From assembly GCA_021157965.1 (NCBI GenBank), contig JAGGVO010000047.1, positions 1 to 64,000 on the forward strand: DNA of 64,000 bases. The letters are read 5' to 3'. The translations under genes and the position numbers were made by a program. This document shows positions 8,702-18,282 of the stretch, one piece after another. Each line of letters starts with the position of its first letter. Within the stretch, counting starts at the first letter, position 1. The notes under the pieces are model-generated. The model did not search any database. It had not been told where the DNA came from and worked only from the letters and a program-made list of their open reading frames with translations. Origin of the DNA: Candidatus Neomarinimicrobiota bacterium (GTDB lineage Bacteria > Fidelibacterota > Fidelibacteria > Fidelibacterales > Fidelibacteraceae).

Positions 8702-11700
8702 TTAGAAATCCCCTCCCAGAGAAAAGAGGTAGCGGGGTTTGGAAAAGCCATTGCCGTCGTATTCCCAGGCCATATCGACGCGCAGCAGGAAATAACCAAG
8801 GTAAATACGAATTCCCGTTCCCGTTGATGCAATGAGATCCTGAAACTTATTGTTAAAAGGCCACAAATCCGGATTCTGAATCAGGGTTAAATCATCATAC
8901 CAGGCTGTTCCCGCATCCATAAAAAGCACACCCCTGATTTGCCAGAGATTCAACGGTAAGGGAAAGCGGAATTTTGCATATTCCAGGAAGGGGAAGCGGA
9001 GTTCGGCATTGACCACCGTGAATTTGTCTCCGTATTTGGCAAAATAGGGCGTTCCCCGGACAGGAGTGACAAAACGGGAAAAGTAATAAAGGGTCATATC
9101 GTCACTGAAATTTCTTGACGATGTGCCAAAGATGGGAGCATTCGTGTTATAGCGGTAGTTGAGCCAATTATCCACACCTCCGATGAGAAATGTTTGGGGA
9201 TTTCGTCCCCAGGAGTACCCACTGGTCAGGCGGAAACCAATGTGATAATCAAAATTGAATTTCCAGTATTTCCTGAAATCCAGAGAGAGGGTGTTGAAGG
9301 CCGGTGTATCCGTATTGATATTGGGAGAAAAATCAAACTGTACCCGCCAGCGGGTCCCGTCCATGGGGGCCGTATAAGACCAGAGGACATTGTCTTTCAC
9401 ATAGGCGAGTGTGGAAACGGTGCTTCGGAAGGAGTGGTCAAAATCCTCGTAAGATTCATATATGTCCATCACTTCACGACTGATTGTTGACAAGGTCTGT
9501 GTATATTCAAGACGCCTGTAGCGGTCGAAGGGATAGGATATCCCTGCCATCAATCCGTAATTACGGTACCGGGTGAAACGGATAGCATACCCGTAGTCCG
9601 TAAGATAGTAGGTATAGTAGTGATTGGAATCATTATAATATGTGGCGGCGAAATTGAGTCTGTTTTTCAGATATGCATAACTGATGGAGTAGTCACTATT
9701 TTTCAAATCGATATATAATTCTGTCCCGATACCTATCTGATGGTCGCCCATCATATCACTGAAAAGGAATACCGTTTGTCCCTGGATTCCGTAAAAAGTG
9801 GAATATCCCACCTGGCTATCCACAAGATCCAGGGAGAATCGGGTTTTATACTCATGGACTTTGTAATCGCCCGTTTCGGTTAAGATGAGTGCTGAATCCA
9901 GAGCAACGGAATCCCCTTTTGTAAAGGCATCCTGTCTGTGGTGGGGAATAAAGATAAATTTGCTGTATTCACCCTGTCTTTCCGGTTTTTCCATATCACT
10001 GACTGTTGCCGGCATGGTCTTTTTAACGGATACCGACTGATCCGGGGCAGATTTGTAGGCCAGGGGTTCGGTGGTTTCAATGGTATAATGATGTTTTCTG
10101 AATTCAGTTATATTCAGGTCCCTGGGGAATAAAGACAGAGGCTCGTTAATCCGGTAGATATCCCATCCGCCGTTTTGAAAAGCCGTTAAAACCATGGTAC
10201 CGCCGTCCCGTGAGATATCCAGGTGAAAAACACCGCCTAAAATATTTGTCACGGCATAGGGTTCGGCGGTTTCCGGTTTAATCCACACATTAAAAATCCC
10301 GTTCTCGTCGGACGTGTAAATAATCGTTTTCCCATCAGGGGCACAAATGGCATAATCTTCATCCCAGTCTGTCTGTGTCACGGCTTCTTTGACCCCTTCG
10401 GGATAAGTAATGCGCCAGACATCATTCTGGTAGGGATGGCGGAAAGACTGAAGGGGCAGGCTGCGGCGTTTTTCGTTAATATAAAGGATGGATTTGCCAT
10501 CCGGTGCCCATATAGGATTCACGGAGCTGGTATGATCGCGGGTGAGATTCGTGAGGGTTTTGGTATCCAGATGATAGGTATAAATATCATTTTGGCAACC
10601 GTTGTTTCCGGAAAAGACAATAATATTTTCCCGGGGATGCCAATCCGTTGAATAGATTCCGTTCAGTTCTTCTATAGGATAAAAGGTTTGTTTTTTAGTT
10701 TTTACATCCACCACCACAAGAGCGTCGGAAGGACCGCTTTTTGCGGCAAAGACGATCTTTTTAGAATCGGGAGACCAGCTGATACCCGGAGAAAGCCATT
10801 TGAGTTCTTCAAGCTTTGCTTTCCGCTGACCTGAAACAATTTTCTTAACATCCTTCCCATCCTCAGCACGCATGGTAAAAATATCCGCATAGCCATTCCG
10901 GTCGCTGAGAAAGGCAATTCTGGATCCATCCGGACTCAGGGCCGGTGCGATATTCTGATAGTTCCCAAGTTCATTGTGATCGGTCAGCCGGACACTGATA
11001 TTCAAAATATCTTCGGCAAAATCAATATCCGGCCAGTAGGTTTTTTGGATATATTTATGCCATTCAGCGGTAAAATCCTCTTCGGACATATTAAAAATGC
11101 GCTTGATACTACGGGGGACGCTGTGAGTGGCTTTAAGGGAGCCGTAGAAGTCGGTCAGTTTTTCCATCCCATAGGTTTCGTGAATAAAGCGTATGATGGA
11201 CTGACCGCCCTTGTAGGCATAATACCCGTCCAGAGCCCACATGGGTGGAAACTGCCCGTTAAAGGCAAAATCGCGCATAAACATATCCGCCTGTGTATCC
11301 CAACGGAGGGATTCATATTCGGCCGTCCCCTCGGCCAGCCACAGGGGAAGATCAAGGGTTACGGCACCGGAAATGATCGATTGGATAGATCCGCCGAAAT
11401 ACATATCATTCATAACCGCATGGACCATTTCATGATGAATCACATGGCGGAAGTCCCTGTAACTTCCCTCAAAAGGCAGAACGATACGGTTTTTAAACAA
11501 CTCCGTAAAACCTCCGGTACCTTCGGAAACATCTCCTGAATAGGTATTTGTCTGTTGAAAAGCTTTGTGGCTGTTATATAAAATAATTGCATAACGCTTT
11601 TGCAGAGGCCAGTTCAACAGATTGCGTATGCTGGTATAGGCCTGTTCTGCCTCCCGGGCGGCAGACTCGGCAATCTTATAGTTATCATCATGATAATAAA

Positions 11701-11833
11701 TATCGAAGTGATTGCTTTGAATATATTTCCAGTCAAACGTATCATACTGGACCTTGTTTTTCCCGAACTGAGCCCGGAGGGGAAAAGACCAGATGATTAT
11801 AAAGGCAAGAATCATCAGACGTTTAGCGGACAT
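8702..11833 (-). CDS. Outer-membrane fusion: gluzincin peptidase domain, TolB-like propeller, Omp85-like barrel
   Basis: A 1043-residue exported protein with three recognisable parts. After a signal peptide (hydrophobic core MILAFIIIWSFPLRA) comes a peptidase-MA-type domain with HEMVH (134-138) and the downstream WLAEGTAEY that supplies the third zinc ligand. Next are several WD40/PD40-like propeller blades (about 285-600), recognisable by repeats such as APDGKSILYI, SPDGSRIAFLSD and SWSPDSKKIVFAA. The C-terminal 380 residues alternate aromatic beta strands, include VLFMDAGTAWYDD and end in phenylalanine (GGDF), as in BamA/TamA-like surface-antigen barrels. The ATG at 11833 has GGAG at 6-nt spacing; a TTG lies 12 bases upstream. 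Its place ahead of an LptF/G gene suggests envelope biogenesis or surface proteolysis. Exact role unknown. Confidence 0.8.
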   Translation of the reverse strand: MSAKRLMILAFIIIWSFPLRAQFGKNKVQYDTFDWKYIQSNHFDIYYHDDNYKIAESAAREAEQAYTSIRNLLNWPLQKRYAIILYNSHKAFQQTNTYSGDVSEGTGGFTELFKNRIVLPFEGSYRDFRHVIHHEMVHAVMNDMYFGGSIQSIISGAVTLDLPLWLAEGTAEYESLRWDTQADMFMRDFAFNGQFPPMWALDGYYAYKGGQSIIRFIHETYGMEKLTDFYGSLKATHSVPRSIKRIFNMSEEDFTAEWHKYIQKTYWPDIDFAEDILNISVRLTDHNELGNYQNIAPALSPDGSRIAFLSDRNGYADIFTMRAEDGKDVKKIVSGQRKAKLEELKWLSPGISWSPDSKKIVFAAKSGPSDALVVVDVKTKKQTFYPIEELNGIYSTDWHPRENIIVFSGNNGCQNDIYTYHLDTKTLTNLTRDHTSSVNPIWAPDGKSILYINEKRRSLPLQSFRHPYQNDVWRITYPEGVKEAVTQTDWDEDYAICAPDGKTIIYTSDENGIFNVWIKPETAEPYAVTNILGGVFHLDISRDGGTMVLTAFQNGGWDIYRINEPLSLFPRDLNITEFRKHHYTIETTEPLAYKSAPDQSVSVKKTMPATVSDMEKPERQGEYSKFIFIPHHRQDAFTKGDSVALDSALILTETGDYKVHEYKTRFSLDLVDSQVGYSTFYGIQGQTVFLFSDMMGDHQIGIGTELYIDLKNSDYSISYAYLKNRLNFAATYYNDSNHYYTYYLTDYGYAIRFTRYRNYGLMAGISYPFDRYRRLEYTQTLSTISREVMDIYESYEDFDHSFRSTVSTLAYVKDNVLWSYTAPMDGTRWRVQFDFSPNINTDTPAFNTLSLDFRKYWKFNFDYHIGFRLTSGYSWGRNPQTFLIGGVDNWLNYRYNTNAPIFGTSSRNFSDDMTLYYFSRFVTPVRGTPYFAKYGDKFTVVNAELRFPFLEYAKFRFPLPLNLWQIRGVLFMDAGTAWYDDLTLIQNPDLWPFNNKFQDLIASTGTGIRIYLGYFLLRVDMAWEYDGNGFSKPRYLFSLGGDF

Positions 11834-12020
11834 GCGCTTCTCCAAACTATTAGTTGAGAATATTGAAATTCAGTGTCTTAGTCAAGACATCTCCGTATGC
11901 AGGACACATTTCCATTACATCTGTTAACGAGGGTTGCGGCATGAGGTTTCAATCCAATCCATCCGGCAAATGGAATCCGCCTTCCGGACGATGAAACAGG
12001 CCGGTGGGTTCATCAATAAG

Positions 12021-12052
12021 AAAAAAACCCCGCCAGATGAGAGACGGGGTTT
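12021..12052 (-). terminator. Rho-independent terminator of the HU gene
   Basis: On the minus strand an 8-bp stem (AAACCCCG paired with CGGGGTTT, 12025-12032 and 12045-12052) is followed by a run of T. It lies about 25 bp after the HU stop and is oriented correctly for it. Confidence 0.88.
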
Positions 12053-12075
12053 AATTTGAAAAATGTTGAAAGAGC

Positions 12076-12354
12076 TTATTTGACAGCTTCTTTCAGAGCT
12101 TTTCCGGCTTTGAATTTTGGTGCTTTGGAAGCAGCAATATTAATCTTTTCACCGGTTGCGGGATTGACACCGATCCGGGCGCTGCGTTCAGCCACATAAA
12201 AAGTTCCAAAACCTACCAGTGTCAGTTTGTCACCGGCTTTCAATGCATCCTCGACAGCTCCGAGAAAACTGTTCAGAGCTTTTCCGGCCTGGTCTTTGGT
12301 GATACCGGCATCAGCAGCAATTTTGCTTACGAGATCAGCTTTACTTAAACTCAT
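12076..12354 (-). CDS. hup: HU family DNA-binding protein
   Basis: Nucleoid-associated protein that bends DNA as a dimer, 92 residues, the standard length. It shows the HU pattern: [20 protein letters not shown] at the N-terminus, the GFGTF turn, and a beta-arm with R-x-G-x-N-P-A-T-G ([12 protein letters not shown]) that inserts into the minor groove, then [20 protein letters not shown] stands 7 nt before the ATG. It is a single-gene unit with its own terminator, divergent from tldD across 207 bp of AT-rich sequence that should hold both promoters. Confidence 0.97.
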   Translation of the reverse strand: MSLSKADLVSKIAADAGITKDQAGKALNSFLGAVEDALKAGDKLTLVGFGTFYVAERSARIGVNPATGEKINIAASKAPKFKAGKALKEAVK

Positions 12355-12561
12355 CTGGGGTCTCCTTTGTTTAGTTTGTTTGTTTTGATGTTTCCCACAT
12401 AATTTAGAATTAATATTGTGATAATTTTAATATATGTCAAGAGAAAATCCTTTATTTATGCACTTTCGGGAAAGTTTTTTCCTTTTTTACAAAAAAAATG
12501 AGCTTGGAAGCCCTTTACAGGTAAACTATATTTAACCTTATCTGTTTAAACGGGAGGATCT

Positions 12562-14097
12562 ATGAAAAAAATGACCCGTCGGGATTTTATCAAAGCCGGA
12601 ACGGCAGGCGTTATTCTTGCCGGAATGCCCCTGACGCTTACTAATTGTCTGAAGCGTCCCGGCAGTGCAGCACCAAAAAATCTGGGGGAATATTTTTCCT
12701 TTTTTGGAGTAGACGAAGAGATCATCCGCAAAATACTTGAAACAGCCCTGTCTGAGGGAGGAGATTATGCAGATCTCTTTTTTGAATACTCAACGGGGAA
12801 TTCGGTGGTGATGGAAAATGACACCGTAAACCGGGCATACATCGAGTCCTCTCTCGGGATGGGTGTCCGGGTTTTAAAAGGGGAAAAGACCGGATATTCT
12901 TTTACGGAAGAGATTACACCGGAAAAGATGCAGAGTGTGGCGCGGACTGCGGCCAAAATTGCCGGAAGTCCTGGACAAAAAGACGTCAAAATCCTGAAAG
13001 AGAGAGAACTTCCCCATTATTACCCAATCATCACCCGCTGGGAAAATGTATCTATTAAGAAGCGGATTCAGATGCTGAGATTCGTAAATAATGAAATGTT
13101 AAAAAGGGATTCCCGGATCCAGGCAACACAATTAAATTTTTCGGATAATGAACGCCTGATTCTCATTGCCACATCAGAGGGGGTCCTTGCGGGGGACTAT
13201 CAGCCCATGACCCGTTTTAATGCCTTTTGTGTGGCAGAAGAGAAAGGTCGCCGTGAAAACAACGGTTTTAACCTTTCAGCCCGGCAGGATATCAATTGGT
13301 ACACCCGAGACAAATTGATGTATCTGGCCCGTGAAGCCGTCAAACGCACTATTGCCCTTTTCGATGCCGTACCGGCACCTGCCGGAGAAATGCCCGTTGT
13401 TCTTGCCGCCGGCAGTGCAGGGATACTTCTTCACGAAGCCATCGGTCATGGTATGGAAGCTGATTTCAACCGGAAAGGGATCTCCATTTTTTCAGACCGG
13501 ATGAATAAGAAAGTTGCCGAACCCATTGTTTCCATTGTAGATGACGGAACCAACCTCAACATCCGGGGCTCCATCAATGTGGACGACGAAGGGATTCCCG
13601 GTCAAAAAACACACCTTGTGGAAAACGGGATTCTTCGTTCCTACATGCATGACAGGATCAGCGCCAAATATTACGGGCTTAAGCCCACCGGGAACGGTCG
13701 CCGGGAATCCTTTAAATTTCCGCCCCAACCCCGGATGCGCAACACCTATATGCTCAACGGTCCACACACTTTTGAAGAAATCATCCAAAACACAACCCGG
13801 GGTATTTATGCAGATCAGTTCCTGAACGGTGAGGTTCATATTGGTGCCGGAGATTTCACCTTCTATGTAAAATCCGGGTATATGATTGAAAACGGAAAAC
13901 TGACTCAGCCTGTGAAAGATATTAACATTATCGGCAACGGCCCGGATGTTCTGAGTAAAATCACCATGGTGGCCAATGATCTGAAACTGGCAGAAGGCGG
14001 CTGGACTTGCGGAAAAGGCGGCCAATCGGTCCCCGTATCCCAGGGTATCCCAACCTGCAAGGTTTCTTCCATAACCGTGGGTGGTAAAAACATTTGA
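12562..14097 (+). CDS. tldD: TldD-family metalloprotease subunit with Tat-type signal
   Basis: Large subunit of the TldD/TldE protease family, 511 residues. The zinc motif HEAIGH is at 291-296, followed by the TldD-specific GMEADFNRKGISIFSDRM and DDGTNLNIRGSINVDDEG segments. Unlike E. coli TldD, which is cytoplasmic, it starts with a twin-arginine motif (TRRDFIKAG, residues 5-13), a hydrophobic stretch and LTNC (26-29), which could be a weak lipobox. That points to export in folded form. GGGAGG sits close to the ATG. It is coupled to the tldE-like gene, which begins nine bases downstream of the stop. Family call is firm; export is inferred. Confidence 0.92.
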   Translation: MKKMTRRDFIKAGTAGVILAGMPLTLTNCLKRPGSAAPKNLGEYFSFFGVDEEIIRKILETALSEGGDYADLFFEYSTGNSVVMENDTVNRAYIESSLGMGVRVLKGEKTGYSFTEEITPEKMQSVARTAAKIAGSPGQKDVKILKERELPHYYPIITRWENVSIKKRIQMLRFVNNEMLKRDSRIQATQLNFSDNERLILIATSEGVLAGDYQPMTRFNAFCVAEEKGRRENNGFNLSARQDINWYTRDKLMYLAREAVKRTIALFDAVPAPAGEMPVVLAAGSAGILLHEAIGHGMEADFNRKGISIFSDRMNKKVAEPIVSIVDDGTNLNIRGSINVDDEGIPGQKTHLVENGILRSYMHDRISAKYYGLKPTGNGRRESFKFPPQPRMRNTYMLNGPHTFEEIIQNTTRGIYADQFLNGEVHIGAGDFTFYVKSGYMIENGKLTQPVKDINIIGNGPDVLSKITMVANDLKLAEGGWTCGKGGQSVPVSQGIPTCKVSSITVGGKNI

Positions 14098-14105
14098 GGT
14101 CTATC

Positions 14106-15434
14106 ATGCAAAAACAAAAAGATTATGAAAATGTGTTAAAATGGATAGAGCAAAAAGCTCTCAAGATCGGGGCTGATGCTATCCGTTCAGTACTCAGTAT
14201 AAATTCGGGATTCAGTATAAACCAGCGGGATAATTCCATTGAAAAAATGGAAGAATCCATCCAGTCCTCACTCCATGTGGAAATTTTCAAAGATAATCGG
14301 TACTCATACCATTCCACCAACGATCTGAATCCGGACCGTCTTGAATCTTTTCTGGACAAAGCTGTTTCCATGACCTCTTATCTTGAAAAGGATGAGGAGC
14401 GTAAACTGCCGGATCCGTCACTGTACCCAGCATCGAGGCCACAGGTGAATCTGGATTTGGTGGATCAAAATCTTTCCTTTATGTCCATTAAGCAGAAAAA
14501 GAGTATTCTGAACCGTCTTGTTCAAAGTGCCTATGCAAAAAACAAACAATTGATATCCGTAACAGGTGAATTCTGGAACGGCCATAGCCATATCTATGGA
14601 AGGGCATCCAACGGTTTCTCGGGCAAGGTGGAAAGAACCTACGTGGGCATGAGTGTGGAAGTTAGTATGGATGAACCGGGAGGGCGAAAACCGGAGGATT
14701 GGAAATCGATCAATGCCCGTCATTTTGAGGATTTGTGGGAACCGGAAACCGTCGCCGCTGAAGCGGTTAAGCGTGTAGAACAAAAACTGGGTGCCATAAA
14801 AATTGATTCCGGTAAAAAGACCATGGTTGTGGAAAATACAGCTGTCCCCCGCTTGCTGTATCCCGTAATCAGAGCTTTAACCGGAAGATCCTTGTTCCAG
14901 AAACGCTCCTTTCTCGACGGCATGATGAACCGACAGATTGGTTCAGATCTGTTTACCCTTCTGAATGATCCCTTCATTCCCCGGGCACTTGGAAGCCGCT
15001 ATTTTGATGAAGAGGGCATCCAGGCACAAAAAAGAATTATATTTGAAAAAGGGACCCTGAAAAACTATTTCATTGATTCTTATTATGGGAACAAATTGGG
15101 GATGAATTCCACATCGGGAAGCTTTTCCAATCTGATCCTCAGTCCCGGTAAATTATCCCCTGAAGAACTGATTAAAACCGTACCGGAAGGGATTTACGTA
15201 ACCCAGTTTATCGGGGGAAATTCAAACTCTAGCACCGGCGATTTCAGTTATGGTGTTATGGGACACGAAATCCGGAACGGAAAATTGGTCCGTCCTGTTA
15301 CTGAAATGAACATTTCCGGGAATTATCCGGATCTGATCAAATCACTCCATGCCGCAGGAAACGACCCGTATCTTTTCTCCAGTTTCCGGATGCCCACACT
15401 GGTGTTTGAAAATGTGGATTTTGCAGGGAAATAA
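14106..15434 (+). CDS. pmbA: TldE/PmbA-family subunit
   Basis: Non-catalytic partner of TldD, 442 residues from the chosen ATG. The N-terminal half is the shared TldD/PmbA domain (KALKIGADAIRSVLSINSGFSINQRDNSIEKMEESIQ). The C-terminal half has the conserved LFTLLNDPFIPRALGSRYFDEEGI and SYGVMGHEIRNGKL regions but no HExxxH. A TTG at 14094 extends the frame, but the ATG at 14106 has GAGGT at proper spacing just past the tldD stop. No signal peptide is visible, in contrast to its partner. Confidence 0.92.
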   Translation: MQKQKDYENVLKWIEQKALKIGADAIRSVLSINSGFSINQRDNSIEKMEESIQSSLHVEIFKDNRYSYHSTNDLNPDRLESFLDKAVSMTSYLEKDEERKLPDPSLYPASRPQVNLDLVDQNLSFMSIKQKKSILNRLVQSAYAKNKQLISVTGEFWNGHSHIYGRASNGFSGKVERTYVGMSVEVSMDEPGGRKPEDWKSINARHFEDLWEPETVAAEAVKRVEQKLGAIKIDSGKKTMVVENTAVPRLLYPVIRALTGRSLFQKRSFLDGMMNRQIGSDLFTLLNDPFIPRALGSRYFDEEGIQAQKRIIFEKGTLKNYFIDSYYGNKLGMNSTSGSFSNLILSPGKLSPEELIKTVPEGIYVTQFIGGNSNSSTGDFSYGVMGHEIRNGKLVRPVTEMNISGNYPDLIKSLHAAGNDPYLFSSFRMPTLVFENVDFAGK

Positions 15435-15437
15435 AAA

Positions 15438-15476
15438 CCGCAGGTTAAGGTTGCACCTCGATACATCCGCCTGCGG
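15438..15476. other. Possible hairpin after tldE
   Basis: CCGCAGG (15438-15444) can pair with CCTGCGG (15470-15476), enclosing a smaller AGGT-TGC-ACCT hairpin. It starts three bases after the tldE stop. There is no T-run, so terminator function is uncertain. Confidence 0.4.
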
Positions 15477-15542
15477 CGTCCTGTTCGATAACCGGGATTG
15501 AACCAGGGAAATTTATTTATCAAAATGGGGTGATATATTAAT

Positions 15543-15594
15543 TATAATATAACCTTGCTTTCGTTTCGGTGACAGCGTATTTTATCCCCGGGGG
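15543..15594 (+). repeat. Dispersed promoter-like intergenic element, copy A
   Basis: TATAATAT block (15543), TTGCTT (15555-15560) and TATTTT (15578-15583), followed directly by ATCCCCGGGGG. The same parts with identical spacing recur at 27991, 53377 and, inverted, 45949. The hexamers are 17 bp apart, as in a sigma70 promoter. Both flanking genes converge here, so no protein-coding gene lies downstream in the right orientation. About 35 bp of further similarity with the copy at 53377 (AATAGGA, then CATATAT) follows the core. Confidence 0.75.
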
Positions 15595-15695
15595 TCATTC
15601 AGAATAGGAATTTTCATATATTAAGCAAGTGATTTAATTCAACATATTTAAACAGTAAATCAACCCAAAAAAACCATACTCTGTCAGGACTTATA

Positions 15696-18110
15696 TTATC
15701 GGCTGTTCGTGAAAGTCAGTATATATTTTGCAGATTCCTTCACTTTGTTCATGGTAAAGAAATCCTTCCTGTAATCACCCTTCAGGTACATTTCAGTCTG
15801 ATTCAGATAAAAAGGACTGGCAGGATTTCCCGAGCTTCCCGTAGGGAGAATGACATAACTTTTATCCCAATCAGCAAGATTGTAAATATGGCGCTGTGAA
15901 GCACCGTGATTCACGCTATAAGGATTTGCAAGGCTGTAGGCAAAGGGACACACCGTATGAAAACTGCCCGGTACCGGATAAGACTCCCCATTCAAATGAA
16001 AAACCCTGTCCAGCATTTTCACCGATCCCAGGGGATGGCTGAGGGCCAGAGTATGTAAATCCCCCCACTCCCAGGATTGTGGATCGTTTCCCAGTTTATC
16101 TTCCAGGTCGGCCACGACATCCTGAAATGTCATCCAGATTATATCCTCCAAAGTTTCCTTCGTCCCTTTTGTTTTAATATCATCCACCCAGATTCCACCA
16201 TGATTTTCCCAAATTTTATCTGCGGCATAGCGTGAAAGGTAAGAGCTCCGTGAATATTCCGTAAACAATGAATCTCCCATTTCGTCCAGGAACAAATTCC
16301 GGACCAGGGTAACATAGAAATGATCAAAAACAGCCGGGGCTGCTTCGGAGGCTTCCATTGACCCGGACCAGGTCCGTAAAAGGTTCAGGGCACCGGTCTC
16401 TGAAGGTGTTAACTCTCCCCGGTGGGCATGGACAACCTTCAATAATCCGGGCAGGTAATCCCGTACCATAACAGATTGGTAATCTGTGTGCATACGCATA
16501 AAATCCCGGGTTGAAAGTTTATCTTTGCTGTTCAGCATCTCCCGGATTCTGTCTATCCTGTAATGAAGGGCATACCAATAACTGATATGATGGGGATATG
16601 CTTCATCTGTCGTTTTATTATTTGCTGATGAAATAGTCCCGGTTGAAGGATTAAAACTGTATGGCCGTTCTTCAAAGGGAACAATGCCTTCCCATTCATA
16701 TTCGCCGGTCCACCCCGGCACCACCATGAGTCCGTCACCCTTTTTCCGGATCGGAATGCCTGCACAGGTCTGAAGGCCAATATTTCCGTCAACGTCGGCA
16801 TAAGCAATATTCTGGCTGACGGAAACAAACCCCCTTGCCGCTTCCCGAAAATCATTCCAGTCGTCCGCCCTGTTCAAGGCATACACACCTTCCAGCTCCC
16901 GGCTTAAGTCATATCCAAGCCACTTCATGGTAATTACATCATCACCTGTCCTTTTGAAATCACTGATGACAGGCCCGTGATGTGTAAAGAGAATCGACAT
17001 TTCAATTGGTTTTTCACCTTTGACGGGAATTTTTTCCTTTTGGATTTCAAAAGCCTTCCATTCTCCCTTGAACTCATAAAACTCCGGATTTTCATCCGAG
17101 ACTTTTTCCAGATAAAAATCCATGTCATCCACCATCACATTGGTCATTCCCCAGGCAACGCGTTCATTGTGTCCGGCAATCACAAAAGGCTGTCCCGGCA
17201 GAACAACACCGCTGACATGAAGACCATCCGAAACATACTGGTGCATGGGATACCAGATACCGGGCGAGGACAGCCCCAAGTGCATGTCATTGGCAAAAAG
17301 GGGAGCACCGGTTTCACTTCTATCCGGTCCGACAACCCAATTGTTACTTCCGTGAAAAACAACCACGCCCAAGCGGTCAAGTTTTTGAGTGGCATCCTGA
17401 AGCACAGCACCTATATCCGGCAAATCAGCACCGGAAAGCTCTTCATGGACAACCGAATATTGAGCAGTGATATCCGGGATCAACTCACGGTAATAATCAT
17501 GTCCCAGTTTCCGGCCGATTTTATACAGGATAATTTCTGAGGAATAAGGCATGGTCAAATCCCAGGCCATATACCCGATGAGATTGGCGGAATGGACCGG
17601 CTCCCAGGGTTCCGGTTTATATCCCAGGATAACAAATTCCGGCGGGAGTTTATCCCGGTGGGTTTCTATATAGGCATTCACCCCGGCAGAGAAGGACTCC
17701 AGAGCTGTCAGAATATCGGGGTTTTTTGTGCTTTCAAGAATTTTCAGGCTCTTTTCTGTCATCCTGAGGGTCCGCATCAACAGATCGGTCTCTACAAAAT
17801 CCTTTCCGAATATTTCAGACAACCGTCCCTGAGTCACCCTCCGAAGCAAATCCATCTGCCATAAACGATCCGATGCCATCACATACCCAACAGCCCGGTA
17901 CAAATCGTCCTCACATTGGGCTTCCAATGTAGGAACACCCCATTCATCCCGGTATACCGTAACAGGATTCTCCAGACCCGCGAGAACTAATTCACCCTCT
18001 AAGCGGGGCAAGGCCTGTTTTTTTAGCCGGTTCAGGTAAAGAATTCCACTCACGGCCACTGCAATCACTAAAACAAAAACAATCCATACAAGCTTATGTT
18101 TCAACCGCAT
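15696..18110 (-). CDS. Penicillin acylase family (S45) Ntn-hydrolase
   Basis: Exported amide hydrolase that matures by self-cleavage, 804 residues. An N-terminal hydrophobic segment (about 9-26) anchors or exports it to the periplasm. The alpha chain contains PVTVYRDEWGVPTLEA and GYVMASDRLWQMDLLRR. The expected nucleophile is Ser255 in FHGSNNWVVGP, which would become the beta-chain N-terminus. Further family segments include GVVLPGQPFVIAGHNERVAWGMT and the late GASQRHIYNL. The ATG at 18110 has GGAGGGA at good spacing; an ATG 12 bases upstream lacks one. It stands alone on the minus strand, divergent from the sensor kinase. Likely substrates are N-acyl compounds (penicillin-like, acyl-homoserine lactones or peptides); the sequence does not tell which. 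Confidence 0.9.
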   Translation of the reverse strand: MRLKHKLVWIVFVLVIAVAVSGILYLNRLKKQALPRLEGELVLAGLENPVTVYRDEWGVPTLEAQCEDDLYRAVGYVMASDRLWQMDLLRRVTQGRLSEIFGKDFVETDLLMRTLRMTEKSLKILESTKNPDILTALESFSAGVNAYIETHRDKLPPEFVILGYKPEPWEPVHSANLIGYMAWDLTMPYSSEIILYKIGRKLGHDYYRELIPDITAQYSVVHEELSGADLPDIGAVLQDATQKLDRLGVVVFHGSNNWVVGPDRSETGAPLFANDMHLGLSSPGIWYPMHQYVSDGLHVSGVVLPGQPFVIAGHNERVAWGMTNVMVDDMDFYLEKVSDENPEFYEFKGEWKAFEIQKEKIPVKGEKPIEMSILFTHHGPVISDFKRTGDDVITMKWLGYDLSRELEGVYALNRADDWNDFREAARGFVSVSQNIAYADVDGNIGLQTCAGIPIRKKGDGLMVVPGWTGEYEWEGIVPFEERPYSFNPSTGTISSANNKTTDEAYPHHISYWYALHYRIDRIREMLNSKDKLSTRDFMRMHTDYQSVMVRDYLPGLLKVVHAHRGELTPSETGALNLLRTWSGSMEASEAAPAVFDHFYVTLVRNLFLDEMGDSLFTEYSRSSYLSRYAADKIWENHGGIWVDDIKTKGTKETLEDIIWMTFQDVVADLEDKLGNDPQSWEWGDLHTLALSHPLGSVKMLDRVFHLNGESYPVPGSFHTVCPFAYSLANPYSVNHGASQRHIYNLADWDKSYVILPTGSSGNPASPFYLNQTEMYLKGDYRKDFFTMNKVKESAKYILTFTNSR

Positions 18111-18282
18111 GATTCCCTCCATCTGCTGATTGATAATGAATAAATAAGATTAAACTTTTTTATCTCTGAAGTCAAGATTTGATAACTCTTTATTTCACGA
18201 TATCCCGGGGAAACAACATCACAATTTATTTGGTTCCGTATTTGCGCCTTTCTAAATTGCATAAAAGGAATAAGCTATATCA

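Noticed and set aside
15488-15512. tRNA T-arm-like sequence (GGTTCAATCCC on the minus strand)
   Set aside because: No acceptor, anticodon or D arm can be built around it; the T-stem itself has a mismatch.
18195-18220. Possible fifth copy of the promoter-like element (ATATCCCGGGGA)
   Set aside because: It lacks TATTTT directly before the GC tract and the TATAATAT block at the required distance.
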